Of a DNA stretch of 64,000 nucleotides, positions 52,165-60,576 are shown one piece after another. The notes under the pieces are model-generated. The model did no database searches and was not told the origin of the DNA. It worked only from the letters and a program-made list of their open reading frames with translations. The stretch lies in the NCBI GenBank assembly GCA_021832345.1, contig JAKBKY010000003.1, positions 124,001-188,000 of the forward strand, in the 5' to 3' direction. Every line of letters begins with the position of its first letter. Within the stretch, counting starts at the first letter, position 1. The DNA comes from a bacterium. Its GTDB lineage: Bacteria > Vulcanimicrobiota > Vulcanimicrobiia > Vulcanimicrobiales > Vulcanimicrobiaceae. Both the position numbers and the translations under genes were made by a program.

Positions 52165-53219
52165 GGTAATGATCCTCCGGTGAGATCGAGGACGATCTTG
52201 GCGGCCTCGCCGCTGTGCATCAGCGCGAAGGCGCGATCGAACTCTGCAAACGGCACGACATGCGTGATGATCGGCCGTAGGTCGACGCGACCGCTCTTCA
52301 CTAAGGCCTGGGTTTGATACCAGGTCTCGAACATCTTGCGCCCGTTGATGCCAAGCACCGTCAGGCCTTTGAAGATGATGCGCTCGGCGAGGTTGATGCG
52401 AACGTCGTCGCTGGGGATTCCGAGCAGAGCCGCCCGTCCGCCGTTACGCACCATCTGCAGGCCGGCATCGATCGCCGAGCCGCTGCCGGACATCTCCAAC
52501 AAAACATCGACGCCGTCGCCGCCGGTGCGACGCCGAATCTCGTCGACGAGATTCGGCTCGGTCGCCAAGAAGGTTTCGTCGGCACCCAACCGCGTGGCCA
52601 GCTCCAGCTTTCTCGGGTTCACATCGATAGCATAGACGGCAGCGGCACCCGCCGCGCGAGCGACCGGGATGGCCATAAGGCCGATGGAGCCGACTCCGGT
52701 GATCGCCACGCTCTTACTGCTCACCCCAGCCGCCATCACGGTGTGGACGGCGTTGCCAAGCGGGTCGAAGACTGCGGCGAACTCATCGGGGATCGCGGGG
52801 TCCAGCTTCCAAACGTTGTATTCCGGCATCGCGATGTACTCGGCAAATGCCCCATCGCGATCGACGCCGATAATCTGCACGTGCTCGCAGACATGAGCCT
52901 CGCCCGTCCGGCAGAGAAAGCAGGTGCCGTCGGCGATATGGCCTTCAGCGCTCACGCGCTCGCCGACCGCAACGCTGCGAACCGCCGCGCCCAGCTCGAC
53001 GACGCGCCCCATGAACTCATGGCCGACGATCAGCGGAGGATGGACGCGGGCTTGCGCCCAGCGATCCCAGCCGTAGATGTGCTGATCCGTGCCGCAGACT
53101 CCCGCCTTCTCGACGCGGATCAAGACATCGGTGGGGCCGATGCGCGGAACGGGCCGCTCCTCCAAAACGAAACCCGGCTCAGGCCGGGCTTTCACAAGTG
53201 CCTGCATCATCGTAGCCAT
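52161..53219 (-). CDS. tdh: L-threonine 3-dehydrogenase
   Basis: A zinc-containing medium-chain dehydrogenase of about 352 residues that oxidises threonine to 2-amino-3-ketobutyrate with NAD. The catalytic-zinc Cys is in GVCGTDQHIYGWDRWAQ, typical of Tdh, with GHEFMGRVVE following. The structural zinc site is CFLCRTGEAHVC, and the NAD loop is AITGVGSIGLMAIPVARAAGA. I prefer the ATG at 53219, since the 12 residues before it are Arg-rich and not conserved. Its product goes straight to Kbl, encoded downstream with a 4-nt overlap. Together they make glycine and acetyl-CoA from threonine. Confidence 0.95.
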   Translation of the reverse strand: MATMMQALVKARPEPGFVLEERPVPRIGPTDVLIRVEKAGVCGTDQHIYGWDRWAQARVHPPLIVGHEFMGRVVELGAAVRSVAVGERVSAEGHIADGTCFLCRTGEAHVCEHVQIIGVDRDGAFAEYIAMPEYNVWKLDPAIPDEFAAVFDPLGNAVHTVMAAGVSSKSVAITGVGSIGLMAIPVARAAGAAAVYAIDVNPRKLELATRLGADETFLATEPNLVDEIRRRTGGDGVDVLLEMSGSGSAIDAGLQMVRNGGRAALLGIPSDDVRINLAERIIFKGLTVLGINGRKMFETWYQTQALVKSGRVDLRPIITHVVPFAEFDRAFALMHSGEAAKIVLDLTGGSLP

Positions 53220-53294
53220 GACGAGGCTTCTTATTCGCGCCGAGCGGCGGCGCACCTAGAAGGGGCCGCCGCTCTCGAGGATAGCGCGATGGGC

Positions 53295-54740
53295 TTAGAA
53301 GTCGTATTCGAGTTGGGTGCGGTTGTAGACGAAGTAGGGCAGGGTCGAGGCAAACGGCAGATTCGTCGCCGTGCGGGCACCCCAACGATCGCGCAACGAC
53401 CATCCGCGATACGGCCCCTTGCGGACGTTGTTGAAGAAGTAGGTGAGGTCCACATCGGTCTCCGCAGCGCGGCTCAGGGCGATCACGTTGCTGTAATCGT
53501 AGCGAGCCGCACTGAGGATGGCCCGGAAGCGCTTGTTGTTGGTTGTAAGCACGGCTGCCAGTTTGTACGACATACCGGCACTGCCGCGATCGGCCATGCC
53601 TTGCGTCATGCTTGTAGTGAAGAGCGGATCGGTCGCATACCCGAAGGTATACGGCGAGGCCAAGCCGCCATAGGCATACGTGAAGGTGCCGTTGGCGTTC
53701 GGCGCACAGGCCGGGGAGCCGCCGCTGGGCAGGAAGTAGTTGATCGGGCAACCGCCGGCAAGCGTCCCCGTGCGCCACGGAATGTTGTCGTAGCCAAACG
53801 ACAGCACGATGTTGCGGTTCAGCTTCTCACCGATCTGTGCGCCGAAGACGCTGCTATTGATCTGACCGACGAGCGCGCTGCCTGCGTTGCGTTCGCTGCC
53901 GTACTGCACGGCCAGATACGGCTTGTTGCGCGATTTCTTCATCGTGAAACGGCCGTCGAACCAGAACAGGTTTGCAATGTTCGTGAATTGATAGACGCTG
54001 GCCATCGCCGAGAAGCCCGATCTCTTCGGGGCATACTTGACGTCACCGTAGGTCCAGCCCGACGTCGGGTTCATGGTAGGGCTCGTCAGGAGCGTACTCT
54101 TATCGAAGAGCGACGAAACGCGACTCTCCCAACGAATCATGCGGGAGACGCTCACCGACCAGTCCCGATTGAGCTGATAGCCCAGAACCGCGCCTTGGAA
54201 GAACACCGGCTTCATGCGCGAATCCGAGGCGTTAGCCCACGCCGTGTTGTAGAGCTGATTGCCGGCCTTTGCGAAAAGGCCGTGCTGCTGATACTTCACA
54301 TAGGCTTCACCAAGGGTGCTCAAGCCGAACCCCGGCAGCGTAGTATCCACGCGCGAGAACTGCGCCGGTTGGCACGATCCGGCCGGCGTGTAGTTAGCCG
54401 CATTGGAGCACACTCCGTTGGCGCCCAAGGGATTGGCGTAGACGTAGGTTGCGCCGAGCGAGAAGGGTGAGTTTGCAAAGCGATACTCGCCGTGCAGGCT
54501 CAGGGCCGCGTTAAACGCCGCTTGGTTCGGCACCGGAATGCCGGCGCTGGCGTTCTGGCGGGTGAAATAGTACGATCGGAAGTAGCCGCTGTAGGTAAAC
54601 GGTTTCGGGGTCGCTTTGGTCTTCGGCGCGGGTGTATCCTTCGTTCCCGCCAGCGCCGTCGACATGCTCGCCAGAACCGCTACCGCCAGCGCCATGCCGA
54701 CGCGCGTAACGATCTTCTTGAACAACGCTGTTCTCCTCAT
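53295..54740 (-). CDS. Outer-membrane porin-like beta-barrel protein
   Basis: About 481 residues from the ATG at 54740; a GTG at 54752 is the alternative. A signal peptide (hydrophobic residues 12-28, cleavage near ALAGT) and a Lys/Pro/Thr linker come first. Then many amphipathic strands follow: FTYSGYFRSYYFTR, FSLGATYVYANPLGANG, KAGNQLYNTAWAN, KPYLAVQYGSER, NIVLSFGYDNIPW. The protein ends RTQLEYDF, with the C-terminal Phe that the BAM machinery recognises. It resembles OprD/alginate-export-type barrels. Four 11-bp-spaced Pho-box-like half-sites upstream suggest induction by phosphate starvation (inference). Confidence 0.85.
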   Translation of the reverse strand: MRRTALFKKIVTRVGMALAVAVLASMSTALAGTKDTPAPKTKATPKPFTYSGYFRSYYFTRQNASAGIPVPNQAAFNAALSLHGEYRFANSPFSLGATYVYANPLGANGVCSNAANYTPAGSCQPAQFSRVDTTLPGFGLSTLGEAYVKYQQHGLFAKAGNQLYNTAWANASDSRMKPVFFQGAVLGYQLNRDWSVSVSRMIRWESRVSSLFDKSTLLTSPTMNPTSGWTYGDVKYAPKRSGFSAMASVYQFTNIANLFWFDGRFTMKKSRNKPYLAVQYGSERNAGSALVGQINSSVFGAQIGEKLNRNIVLSFGYDNIPWRTGTLAGGCPINYFLPSGGSPACAPNANGTFTYAYGGLASPYTFGYATDPLFTTSMTQGMADRGSAGMSYKLAAVLTTNNKRFRAILSAARYDYSNVIALSRAAETDVDLTYFFNNVRKGPYRGWSLRDRWGARTATNLPFASTLPYFVYNRTQLEYDF

Positions 54741-54786
54741 GGTGTAGAGCACGGCTGGTGATCCAGCCGCCTGCAGTCTACCCGAA

Positions 54787-54828
54787 CGACCTTAAACCCA
54801 CGTTATAGCGACCTTAAACCCACGTTAT
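54787..54828 (-). promoter_or_regulatory. 22-bp tandem repeat before the porin gene (Pho-box-like)
   Basis: A 20-bp sequence occurs twice at a 22-bp period (54787-54806 and 54809-54828). CTTAAACC and GTTAT half-sites alternate every 11 bp, the geometry of PhoB boxes. Six bp downstream is a possible -10 (TAGACT, 54775-54780) with no -35, as in activator-dependent promoters. phoB-phoR-pstB lies 3 kb away. Confidence 0.6.
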
Positions 54829-55012
54829 CAAGGAAGAGCCGCGACGAAACACAACCCCTCTCGCCTGAGGAGCCTGTAGGGCAAACCCGTAGTTCGGTTC
54901 ACGATCGGCGCGCAGGCGTTTCGATACCCTTTCCCGCCCAGTGCAGCCTCTCTGAGCCTCTCGATAGAGCCCCGAAACGCGTCGTTTGGAGGTTGTGCTA
55001 CAGATTCAAATG
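54829..55012. other. Spacer between the porin promoter and the radical-SAM gene
   Basis: About 180 nt between the porin's repeat-bearing promoter and the 3' end of the radical-SAM gene. Nothing further was recognised. Confidence 0.4.
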
Positions 55013-56551
55013 CTACCGGAGATATGCGGAATGTAAGATTAGACCATCACTTCGTCTAGGTTGGCTGATTTTACTTTGGTGATCGCCGTAAGCTTCGGCG
55101 ATCGCCGTGCGGAAGCGCTTCCCAAATGCACTGCAAAAGTTGGAGAACATCGTACCGCTGCTTAACTCAGCAAGCACCGCGCAACCGCCACCGCAATGTA
55201 GCGCGTATCGGCATTGGCGACATGTCGCATTCGAAACCACAGATCTTGATCGCCAAGACTCACCAAAGCCATTGATTGTTGCTGTTCCGTCCTCGTTGAC
55301 AGTTCCGATTCTGAGATTTCGGTCGCCAGTCCGATCCCAACATGCATAGATGTCGCCGAAGGCATCGAAAAGGTACATGCTGACGTGCGCGCCGCAAAAT
55401 GCCGTCCTCGCTTCTATCGGACCCTGACTCTTGAACACTGCTCGCACGCGATCCCGTAGACTGCCATCTACGCGAGCGAATACGCGCGTTTTTGGTTCAC
55501 GTTCATGCAGCTTCCTTAGCATCTCGCTTAGTTCCCAGTAATTGAAAAAATCAGGGCGGGTACCCGCGTTCTTCAGTCCGGAGTAATCTTGGATCGGCGC
55601 AAGGTAGACGTGGAAGTTTGGATCGTCCGCCCAGCCTTTACTGATGAACATGTCTGCCAATTCAATTAGGGAGTCGAAACTGTTGCGATCGACGTTAACC
55701 CGGATCTGAAGATTAGCCCCTTTATGCAAAGCGAGATAAACGTTCTGCGAAATGTCCGAGAACGATCCTGTTCGGTCTGGATACACCCTGCGCTGGTCGT
55801 GGGTCGCCTCGGGGCCATCTATGGTAATCTGTAGTTTGGAAAGATTCTCAGGCCCCAGGAGGTCTTCATAGGCCTCCAATTCTGTGCCATTTGTAATTGC
55901 GCTGAAGCTTGCCGAGCATTGCCTCTGCTGCGAGCGCATGATGTATTCTACGATGGGACGGGACGATGCGAGCAGTGGCTCTCCACCGAAGAACGTAAAC
56001 TGGCGCTGCAGCGGACCAGTAGCATTGTACGTATGGTATTCCGGCTCAATAAAAGGGAAGGCCGCCATAATGCGATCTGCCATGTCCCGACTCATCGTAC
56101 GGAGCAGTCCATGAAAGCGCGGATCCGTACGCATGTGGTCTTGAAAGCAGTAGTGGCAGCGCAAGTTACAGTCGTACGTCGGCATTATGACGAAATGCGG
56201 CGCAGCGCGACGTCGCGTTTCATGCAGCCGACTGACGATGGACGTAAAGAACGTTACTTCGTCGTCGCGTGGCTTCTCCGTGAGATACCCCCGCTTGACC
56301 AGCGTTGCAAGCGTTGAGTTCGAAGGCACCCAGTTCGAATCAGCTCTAATTTCTTCAGGTCCCCAGTCACCATATAGGGGTTTCGAGACCGGAACCGTCT
56401 CTCGGCTTCGCAGATACGCAGCGACCCGGCGGCTAACGACATCGTACGTACCGGTGTATCCGTGAAGCAACAACCACCGATTCGGATTATCGGGAAGATC
56501 CACGTAGATGACGTAGCTACTTGTCCGGAGGCCCTCGTCAACCTCTATCAC
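55013..56551 (-). CDS. Radical-SAM/SPASM peptide maturase
   Basis: A 512-residue enzyme. Residues 1-95 look like a PqqD-type peptide-recognition region (WLLLHGYTGTYDVVSRRVAAYL, then LATLVKRGYLTEK). The radical-SAM cluster motif is CNLRCHYC with Cys128, Cys132 and Cys135. FTFFGGEPLL follows as the SAM-binding GGEP, then TNGTEL and LQITIDGP. The C-terminal SPASM domain has CGAH, ACWD, CRQCRYALHCGGGC and a final FC, enough cysteines for two auxiliary 4Fe-4S clusters. It starts at a GTG, 55 nt after the Cys-rich peptide gene, which is its likely substrate. Known relatives form thioether or C-C crosslinks in peptides. Confidence 0.93.
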   Translation of the reverse strand: MIEVDEGLRTSSYVIYVDLPDNPNRWLLLHGYTGTYDVVSRRVAAYLRSRETVPVSKPLYGDWGPEEIRADSNWVPSNSTLATLVKRGYLTEKPRDDEVTFFTSIVSRLHETRRRAAPHFVIMPTYDCNLRCHYCFQDHMRTDPRFHGLLRTMSRDMADRIMAAFPFIEPEYHTYNATGPLQRQFTFFGGEPLLASSRPIVEYIMRSQQRQCSASFSAITNGTELEAYEDLLGPENLSKLQITIDGPEATHDQRRVYPDRTGSFSDISQNVYLALHKGANLQIRVNVDRNSFDSLIELADMFISKGWADDPNFHVYLAPIQDYSGLKNAGTRPDFFNYWELSEMLRKLHEREPKTRVFARVDGSLRDRVRAVFKSQGPIEARTAFCGAHVSMYLFDAFGDIYACWDRTGDRNLRIGTVNEDGTATINGFGESWRSRSVVSNATCRQCRYALHCGGGCAVLAELSSGTMFSNFCSAFGKRFRTAIAEAYGDHQSKISQPRRSDGLILHSAYLR

Positions 56552-56606
56552 GCCGCATCGTCTTCCCTGGCTAAGCTCCCCACCGCTTTAGCCCTGCAAT
56601 AATGGC

Positions 56607-56819
56607 TTACGATTCATCATTCGAATAGCAACTGTTAGTCTCGCAATTCTGGGTTGCGCAAGACTCTTCAGCGCACCAGTTCGATCCACATGAATGACTT
56701 CCGCAAGTAAGGATACCGCACCAATTATCTGGAGTGCCTCCTTGAGCATCAGCGGACATAGTAGCAAGATCTGCGACATCAAATTGCTCGATATTGAGGC
56801 TTTGAATCTCAGCGTCCAT
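56607..56819 (-). CDS. Putative RiPP precursor with seven CX4 repeats
   Basis: 70 residues from the ATG at 56819 (GGGG 7 nt upstream); a GTG at 56825 would add two. The acidic leader, with LNIEQFDVADLATMSADAQGG, ends in a Gly-Gly that could be a protease site. The core has cysteines at 34, 39, 44, 49, 54, 59 and 64, exactly every five residues. The four residues between them vary (GILT, GSHS, GSNW, AEES, ATQN, ETNS). It ends SNDES. The strict period and adjacency to a radical-SAM/SPASM gene imply a modified peptide, perhaps with thioether rings. I know no named family with this repeat. Confidence 0.85.
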   Translation of the reverse strand: MDAEIQSLNIEQFDVADLATMSADAQGGTPDNWCGILTCGSHSCGSNWCAEESCATQNCETNSCYSNDES

Positions 56820-57666
56820 GTGCACCCCGCACCATTCCCCGTACCATTTCCTGCTCTCGCGCCCATATCACGCTTTCCGGCGTGAGCGGTTTTCGCGCGT
56901 GTTGCTTGAGTTGCCTTACATAGCCAGTCGTAATTCCCATCGCCGCGAAGCTCACCAGATCTTTCGCGGTCATCGATGGGAGTAGCGTCTTTAACTGTGC
57001 CGCATCTCGTCCAGGATTGCCGAAGAGACGGAAGAAGATCATCGTCGAAAGCGTGGCATCGGGAAACGCTAACATTAGAACGCGCACGTCATCGATGCTG
57101 ACATTCGCGAAGGCCAAGGACAGCCGTTGTGCATCCCGGGGTCTAAATCCGAGCGCCGTAAGGCTCTCGAAGTAGCGTTCATCCGGTTTAAAGGAGGCTG
57201 CCCCCGATTCAGTCGGTGTCCCGGGGCGAATGGCAGATCGGAATCCTTGAAGCCGAAACGAGCCGGCATCGCTTGAGAGAATCCCTACGGGCTGACCATT
57301 CGATCCAACCGTGTAGCGGACATCGTGTACCGGAATTGTAATCGCAAATAATGGAAGGGGCTTTGAATTTCGAGTCTTCGATGTAAAGCTACATGAGGCA
57401 GCAGCTCCTCTTCCCGTGGCTACGGCAAACTGGCCGTGCGCCACTGCGAGGCGCTGCTGATTCCCCAGCCACATGTCTAAGATCGAGACACCGGGGCAGC
57501 TTAGCGCCCTCGAAGCAGTCGGGTTCAACGACCATTTCCCACCAGAGTTCTCTAGAGTTTGGGCGCCGGACCGGAGTAACGGGAGCGAACCCCCAACACC
57601 GTACGTCGCAAATAGTGAAGCAACCGAAGCAATAAAGATTCGGCGATCAACGGTGAAATCACTCAT
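56809..57666 (-). CDS. Tat-like exported protein of the radical-SAM peptide cluster, unknown function
   Basis: 285 residues. The N-terminus VDRRIFIASVASLFATYGVGG carries a twin-arginine-like signal. A middle beta-rich domain follows (PLFAITIPVHDVRYTVGSNGQPVGIL). The C-terminal third is helical repeats: YFESLTALGFRPRDAQRLSL, IDDVRVLMLAFPDATLSTMIFFRLFG and MTAKDLVSFAAMGITTGYVRQLKQHA. These resemble the repeated helices found near the ends of some BlaR1-type proteins. It is first in the operon behind a 17-bp-spaced promoter, and its end overlaps the precursor start by 11 nt. It may process, bind or display the peptide; no catalytic motif is visible. Confidence 0.75.
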   Translation of the reverse strand: MSDFTVDRRIFIASVASLFATYGVGGSLPLLRSGAQTLENSGGKWSLNPTASRALSCPGVSILDMWLGNQQRLAVAHGQFAVATGRGAAASCSFTSKTRNSKPLPLFAITIPVHDVRYTVGSNGQPVGILSSDAGSFRLQGFRSAIRPGTPTESGAASFKPDERYFESLTALGFRPRDAQRLSLAFANVSIDDVRVLMLAFPDATLSTMIFFRLFGNPGRDAAQLKTLLPSMTAKDLVSFAAMGITTGYVRQLKQHARKPLTPESVIWAREQEMVRGMVRGAHGR

Positions 57667-57732
57667 CGCCTTACATCAGCCTCAAGCACACTGCATCACA
57701 CCTTTCTGCGCAAATGCGGGCCTTAGGCACAC

Positions 57733-57761
57733 ATACTAGCAACCAGCGTTTGAGAAGTCAA
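57733..57761 (-). promoter_or_regulatory. Promoter of the radical-SAM peptide operon
   Basis: On the minus strand TTGACT and TAGTAT are separated by 17 nt. The -10 is about 67 nt upstream of the first gene's start codon. Confidence 0.75.
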
Positions 57762-57785
57762 GGACACTGCAGCGCCGGGCTCTTG

Positions 57786-58619
57786 CTAGCCGTACCGTCC
57801 CGTAATGTAATCCTCGGTACGCTGATCCTTGGGCTTGGTGAAGATCGACGACGTGGTGCCGTTTTCAACGATTTCGCCCAAGAGAAAGAAGGCCGTGTGA
57901 TCGGAGATCCGGGCCGCCTGCTGCATCGAGTGGGTGACGATCACAACCGTGTAGTCCGTCTTGAGAACGCCGATGAGATCCTCGATCTTACTGGTCGCAA
58001 TCGGATCGAGTGCCGAGGCCGGCTCATCCATGAGAATCACTTCCGGATCGACCGCGAGACAACGAGCGATGCAGAGTCGCTGTTGTTGACCGCCCGATAG
58101 ATCGAGCGCCGAGCGATCGAGCCGGTCCTTGACCTCATCCCAAAGAGCCGCCCGGCGCAGACTGCGCTCGCAGATATCCATGAGTTGCTTTCGATTTCGA
58201 ATGCCGTGGATGCGCGGCCCGTACACCACGTTTTCGAAGACCGACTTGGGGAACGGATTCGGGCGCTGAAAGACCATGCCGATGCGATGGCGGATAAAGA
58301 CCGGATCGGTCCCCGTAGCGTAGATATCCTCACCGTCCAGGCGCACATGCCCCTGAACGCGCGCGCCCGGGGTGAGATCATGCATACGATTGAGAGCCCG
58401 TAGGAACGTCGACTTCCCACAGCCTGACGGCCCAATGAAGGCCATCACGCAGTTCTCACCGACCGACAACGACGCGTCCTTGATCGCCTGAAAGGCCCCA
58501 TAGTAGACATCGAGATGCTCGACCGCGAGCTTCTCGACGCTTGGGAGGTCCGTAGATTCTGAGGGCATGGTGATCATGTCTTGGATGCTGCTCATGCTAC
58601 AACTCGCGCCGTAACTCAC
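57786..58619 (-). CDS. pstB: Phosphate ABC transporter ATP-binding protein
   Basis: A 277-residue ATPase that powers the Pst phosphate importer. Walker A is [18 protein letters not shown] near residue 52, and [26 protein letters not shown] is typical of PstB. The ABC signature is [16 protein letters not shown], Walker [14 protein letters not shown], and the switch His is in [10 protein letters not shown]. An extended N-terminus of about 25 residues precedes the domain, and the start may be a later Met. It lies downstream of phoB-phoR with an 89-nt gap containing TTAATC repeats. pstS, pstC and pstA are not in the window. Confidence 0.97.
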   Translation of the reverse strand: MSYGASCSMSSIQDMITMPSESTDLPSVEKLAVEHLDVYYGAFQAIKDASLSVGENCVMAFIGPSGCGKSTFLRALNRMHDLTPGARVQGHVRLDGEDIYATGTDPVFIRHRIGMVFQRPNPFPKSVFENVVYGPRIHGIRNRKQLMDICERSLRRAALWDEVKDRLDRSALDLSGGQQQRLCIARCLAVDPEVILMDEPASALDPIATSKIEDLIGVLKTDYTVVIVTHSMQQAARISDHTAFFLLGEIVENGTTSSIFTKPKDQRTEDYITGRYG

Positions 58620-58630
58620 TCTTATGAATG

Positions 58631-58650
58631 GATTAAGAAAGATTAACTAT
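58631..58650 (-). promoter_or_regulatory. TTAATC direct repeat before pstB (possible PhoB site)
   Basis: On the minus strand TTAATCTTTC is followed directly by TTAATCCATT, a 10-bp direct repeat in the phoR-pstB gap. The position and A+T-rich half-sites fit a PhoB-type operator, but the period is 10 rather than 11. Confidence 0.4.
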
Positions 58651-58708
58651 GGAGCGCCCGCCGCCGGACGGGCCTGCCGTCATCTCCTTCCCCGACGATG
58701 GACTCGTT

Positions 58709-59872
58709 TCATCCTTCGCGAGCAGCGTGCATGATCGGTAGACGCACGGTGAACGTGGCGCCGCTCCCCAGCATCGATTCGGCTGCGATGCGCCCTCCAT
58801 GGGCGTCGACGATCTGCTTGACGATCGACAGGCCCAACCCCGCACCGGAAAGCTCTCGCGCGCGAGAGCGATCGACGACATAGAACCGTTCGAAGATATG
58901 CGGCAGGTCCTGATACGGAATGCCGGCGCCCGTGTCGCGTACGCGCAAGAGCGCTTCGTTCGCATGAGCGTCGAGTTCCACGCGCACCTGCCCACCCGGC
59001 GGCGTGTGGCGCAGGGCGTTGTCGACAAGATTCACGACAACTTGGGCGAGACGTCCCGGATCCGCCTCGAGGCGGACCGGACGCAACACCTGCAGAGAGA
59101 GCTCCACCTCTTTGGCCGCCGCCTGCGGTTCGAATGAGGCTACGATCGGCGAGACCACCGACTCCAAATCGATATCGCCGAGCGCAAGCGAGAGTTGCCC
59201 AGACTGTACGCGCGCTTGATCCAAGAGCTGGCTGACGAGCGCTGCCAAACGATCGACCTGCGCCAGCGCCTGCGGGATAAAGATGTCGGCCGCTTCATCG
59301 TCTGGAGATTCAATCACCGTCTCGAGCATGAGCTTGATCGAGGCCAGCGGCGTACGCAGTTCGTGAGAGACGTTGGACATGAAGTCCTGACGCGAGCGTT
59401 CCAATGCCACGAACTCCGTTTGATCGTCTGCGAGAACGAGGGCTCCCGCAGAACCGTGTGTACGACCGGGCAACGGATACGTCGACACGGCATAGGTTCG
59501 GTTCGCTCCGCTTGCCGCCACGACCAGCGGCGCTACCGACGCCTCTCCTCGTAACGCATCTTCGACGCGTTGTTCGAGTTGCAGGCTGGCAACGGCCGCA
59601 ATGACGTGGCGCCCCACGGCGCGATCGAGATCGAAGCCGAAAATCGTGGCGGCAGCTTGATTGGCAAACGTAATGCGAGAATGCGCGTCCACCATCACAA
59701 CGCCGAGGGGCAAGGCGGCAACCAGCCGGCTAAAGGCATCATCCCCGTCCATCTGCGAGGTCAGTGCGGCGGGAGGCTCCGTTTCTTCTGCGCCCGGCAT
59801 GCGGCGCCGAAGACCGGCGCCCAGCAACCAGCCCGCCAGCAGCGCGATGATCGCCGTCAGGGCGAGCGTCAT
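58709..59872 (-). CDS. phoR: Phosphate-regulon-type sensor histidine kinase (PhoR-like)
   Basis: A 387-residue membrane kinase. One transmembrane helix is near residues 2-20. A PAS domain follows at about 45-150 (VVMVDAHSRITFANQAAATIFGFD). The HisKA H-box is FMSNVSHELRTPLASIKLML near 190. HATPase motifs follow: VVNLVDNALRHTPPGG, VRDTGAGIPYQDLPHIFERFY and GAGLGLSIVKQIVDAHGG. This layout is that of PhoR, which senses Pst-mediated phosphate supply. It lies 2 nt after the phoB gene and upstream of pstB, which supports the phosphate role over other PAS kinases. Confidence 0.93.
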   Translation of the reverse strand: MTLALTAIIALLAGWLLGAGLRRRMPGAEETEPPAALTSQMDGDDAFSRLVAALPLGVVMVDAHSRITFANQAAATIFGFDLDRAVGRHVIAAVASLQLEQRVEDALRGEASVAPLVVAASGANRTYAVSTYPLPGRTHGSAGALVLADDQTEFVALERSRQDFMSNVSHELRTPLASIKLMLETVIESPDDEAADIFIPQALAQVDRLAALVSQLLDQARVQSGQLSLALGDIDLESVVSPIVASFEPQAAAKEVELSLQVLRPVRLEADPGRLAQVVVNLVDNALRHTPPGGQVRVELDAHANEALLRVRDTGAGIPYQDLPHIFERFYVVDRSRARELSGAGLGLSIVKQIVDAHGGRIAAESMLGSGATFTVRLPIMHAAREG

Positions 59873-59874
59873 TA

Positions 59875-60576
59875 TTAGGCCTTAAACATGTAACCGCGGC
59901 TGCGCACGGTGAGGATGTACTTCGGGTTGCGCGAGTCTTCTTCGATCTTTTCGCGCAGCCATCGAACGTGGACGCTGATGGTCTGCTGTTCGCCCTCGAA
60001 ATCGTACCCCCACACCTTATCGAGGATGGCTTGACGCGTCACCACGCGCCCCTGGTTCTCCATGAGGACGCGCAAGAGCGCGAACTCCTTGGGCGCCAGC
60101 GCAACCTGATGACCGCGCACCGTCAACTGCGCTCGCGAGGGGTCGAGAATGATGGCTCCAAAGGCGATCGCTTCGTCATGGCCTTGTTCGATTGGAATGG
60201 GCCGACGCAAACGCGCCTTTACCCGAGCCAGGAACTCATGCAGCGCGAACGGTTTGGTCACGTAATCATCCGCCCCAAGCTCCAACGCCAGAACCTTATC
60301 GATCTCCTGGTCTTTGGCGGTCAGCATGATGATCGGAACGGAAGAAAACTTTCGTATCTCCTTGCATGCCTCGATGCCGTCCATGACCGGAAGCATAATG
60401 TCCAGGACGACGAGGTCGGGTTGTTCGCGTTGCGCCATCGCAATGGCACTGCGCCCGTCGCTCGCCGTTACGACGCCGTAACCGCTGCGCTCGAGGTTGA
60501 AGCGCAAGGTCTGTAGGATAGCCGCCTCGTCGTCGACGACGAGAATCTTCTTCGCCTTCTCAGTCGTGACGTTCAT
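59875..60576 (-). CDS. phoB: OmpR/PhoB-family response regulator
   Basis: 233 residues from the ATG at 60576 (Met-Asn-Val-Thr-Thr). The frame is open to 60651, but that segment overlaps the upstream gene. The receiver has ILVVDDEAAI with the acidic pair, the phospho-acceptor Asp in LVVLDIMLPVMDG, Thr in IIMLTAKD and Lys in DDYVTKPF. The winged-helix output domain follows (LAPKEFALLRVLMENQGRVVTRQAILDKVWGYDFEGEQQTISVHVRWLREKIEED). It pairs with the adjacent PhoR-like kinase. The two direct-repeat sites before the porin and pstB genes are candidate targets. Confidence 0.94.
   Translation of the reverse strand: MNVTTEKAKKILVVDDEAAILQTLRFNLERSGYGVVTASDGRSAIAMAQREQPDLVVLDIMLPVMDGIEACKEIRKFSSVPIIMLTAKDQEIDKVLALELGADDYVTKPFALHEFLARVKARLRRPIPIEQGHDEAIAFGAIILDPSRAQLTVRGHQVALAPKEFALLRVLMENQGRVVTRQAILDKVWGYDFEGEQQTISVHVRWLREKIEEDSRNPKYILTVRSRGYMFKA

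Noticed and set aside
52314-54470. 718-codon plus-strand open frame
   Set aside because: It is antisense to tdh and the porin gene, which have clear family motifs, a signal peptide and a promoter. The long frame has no domain-like pattern and is a GC-rich shadow.
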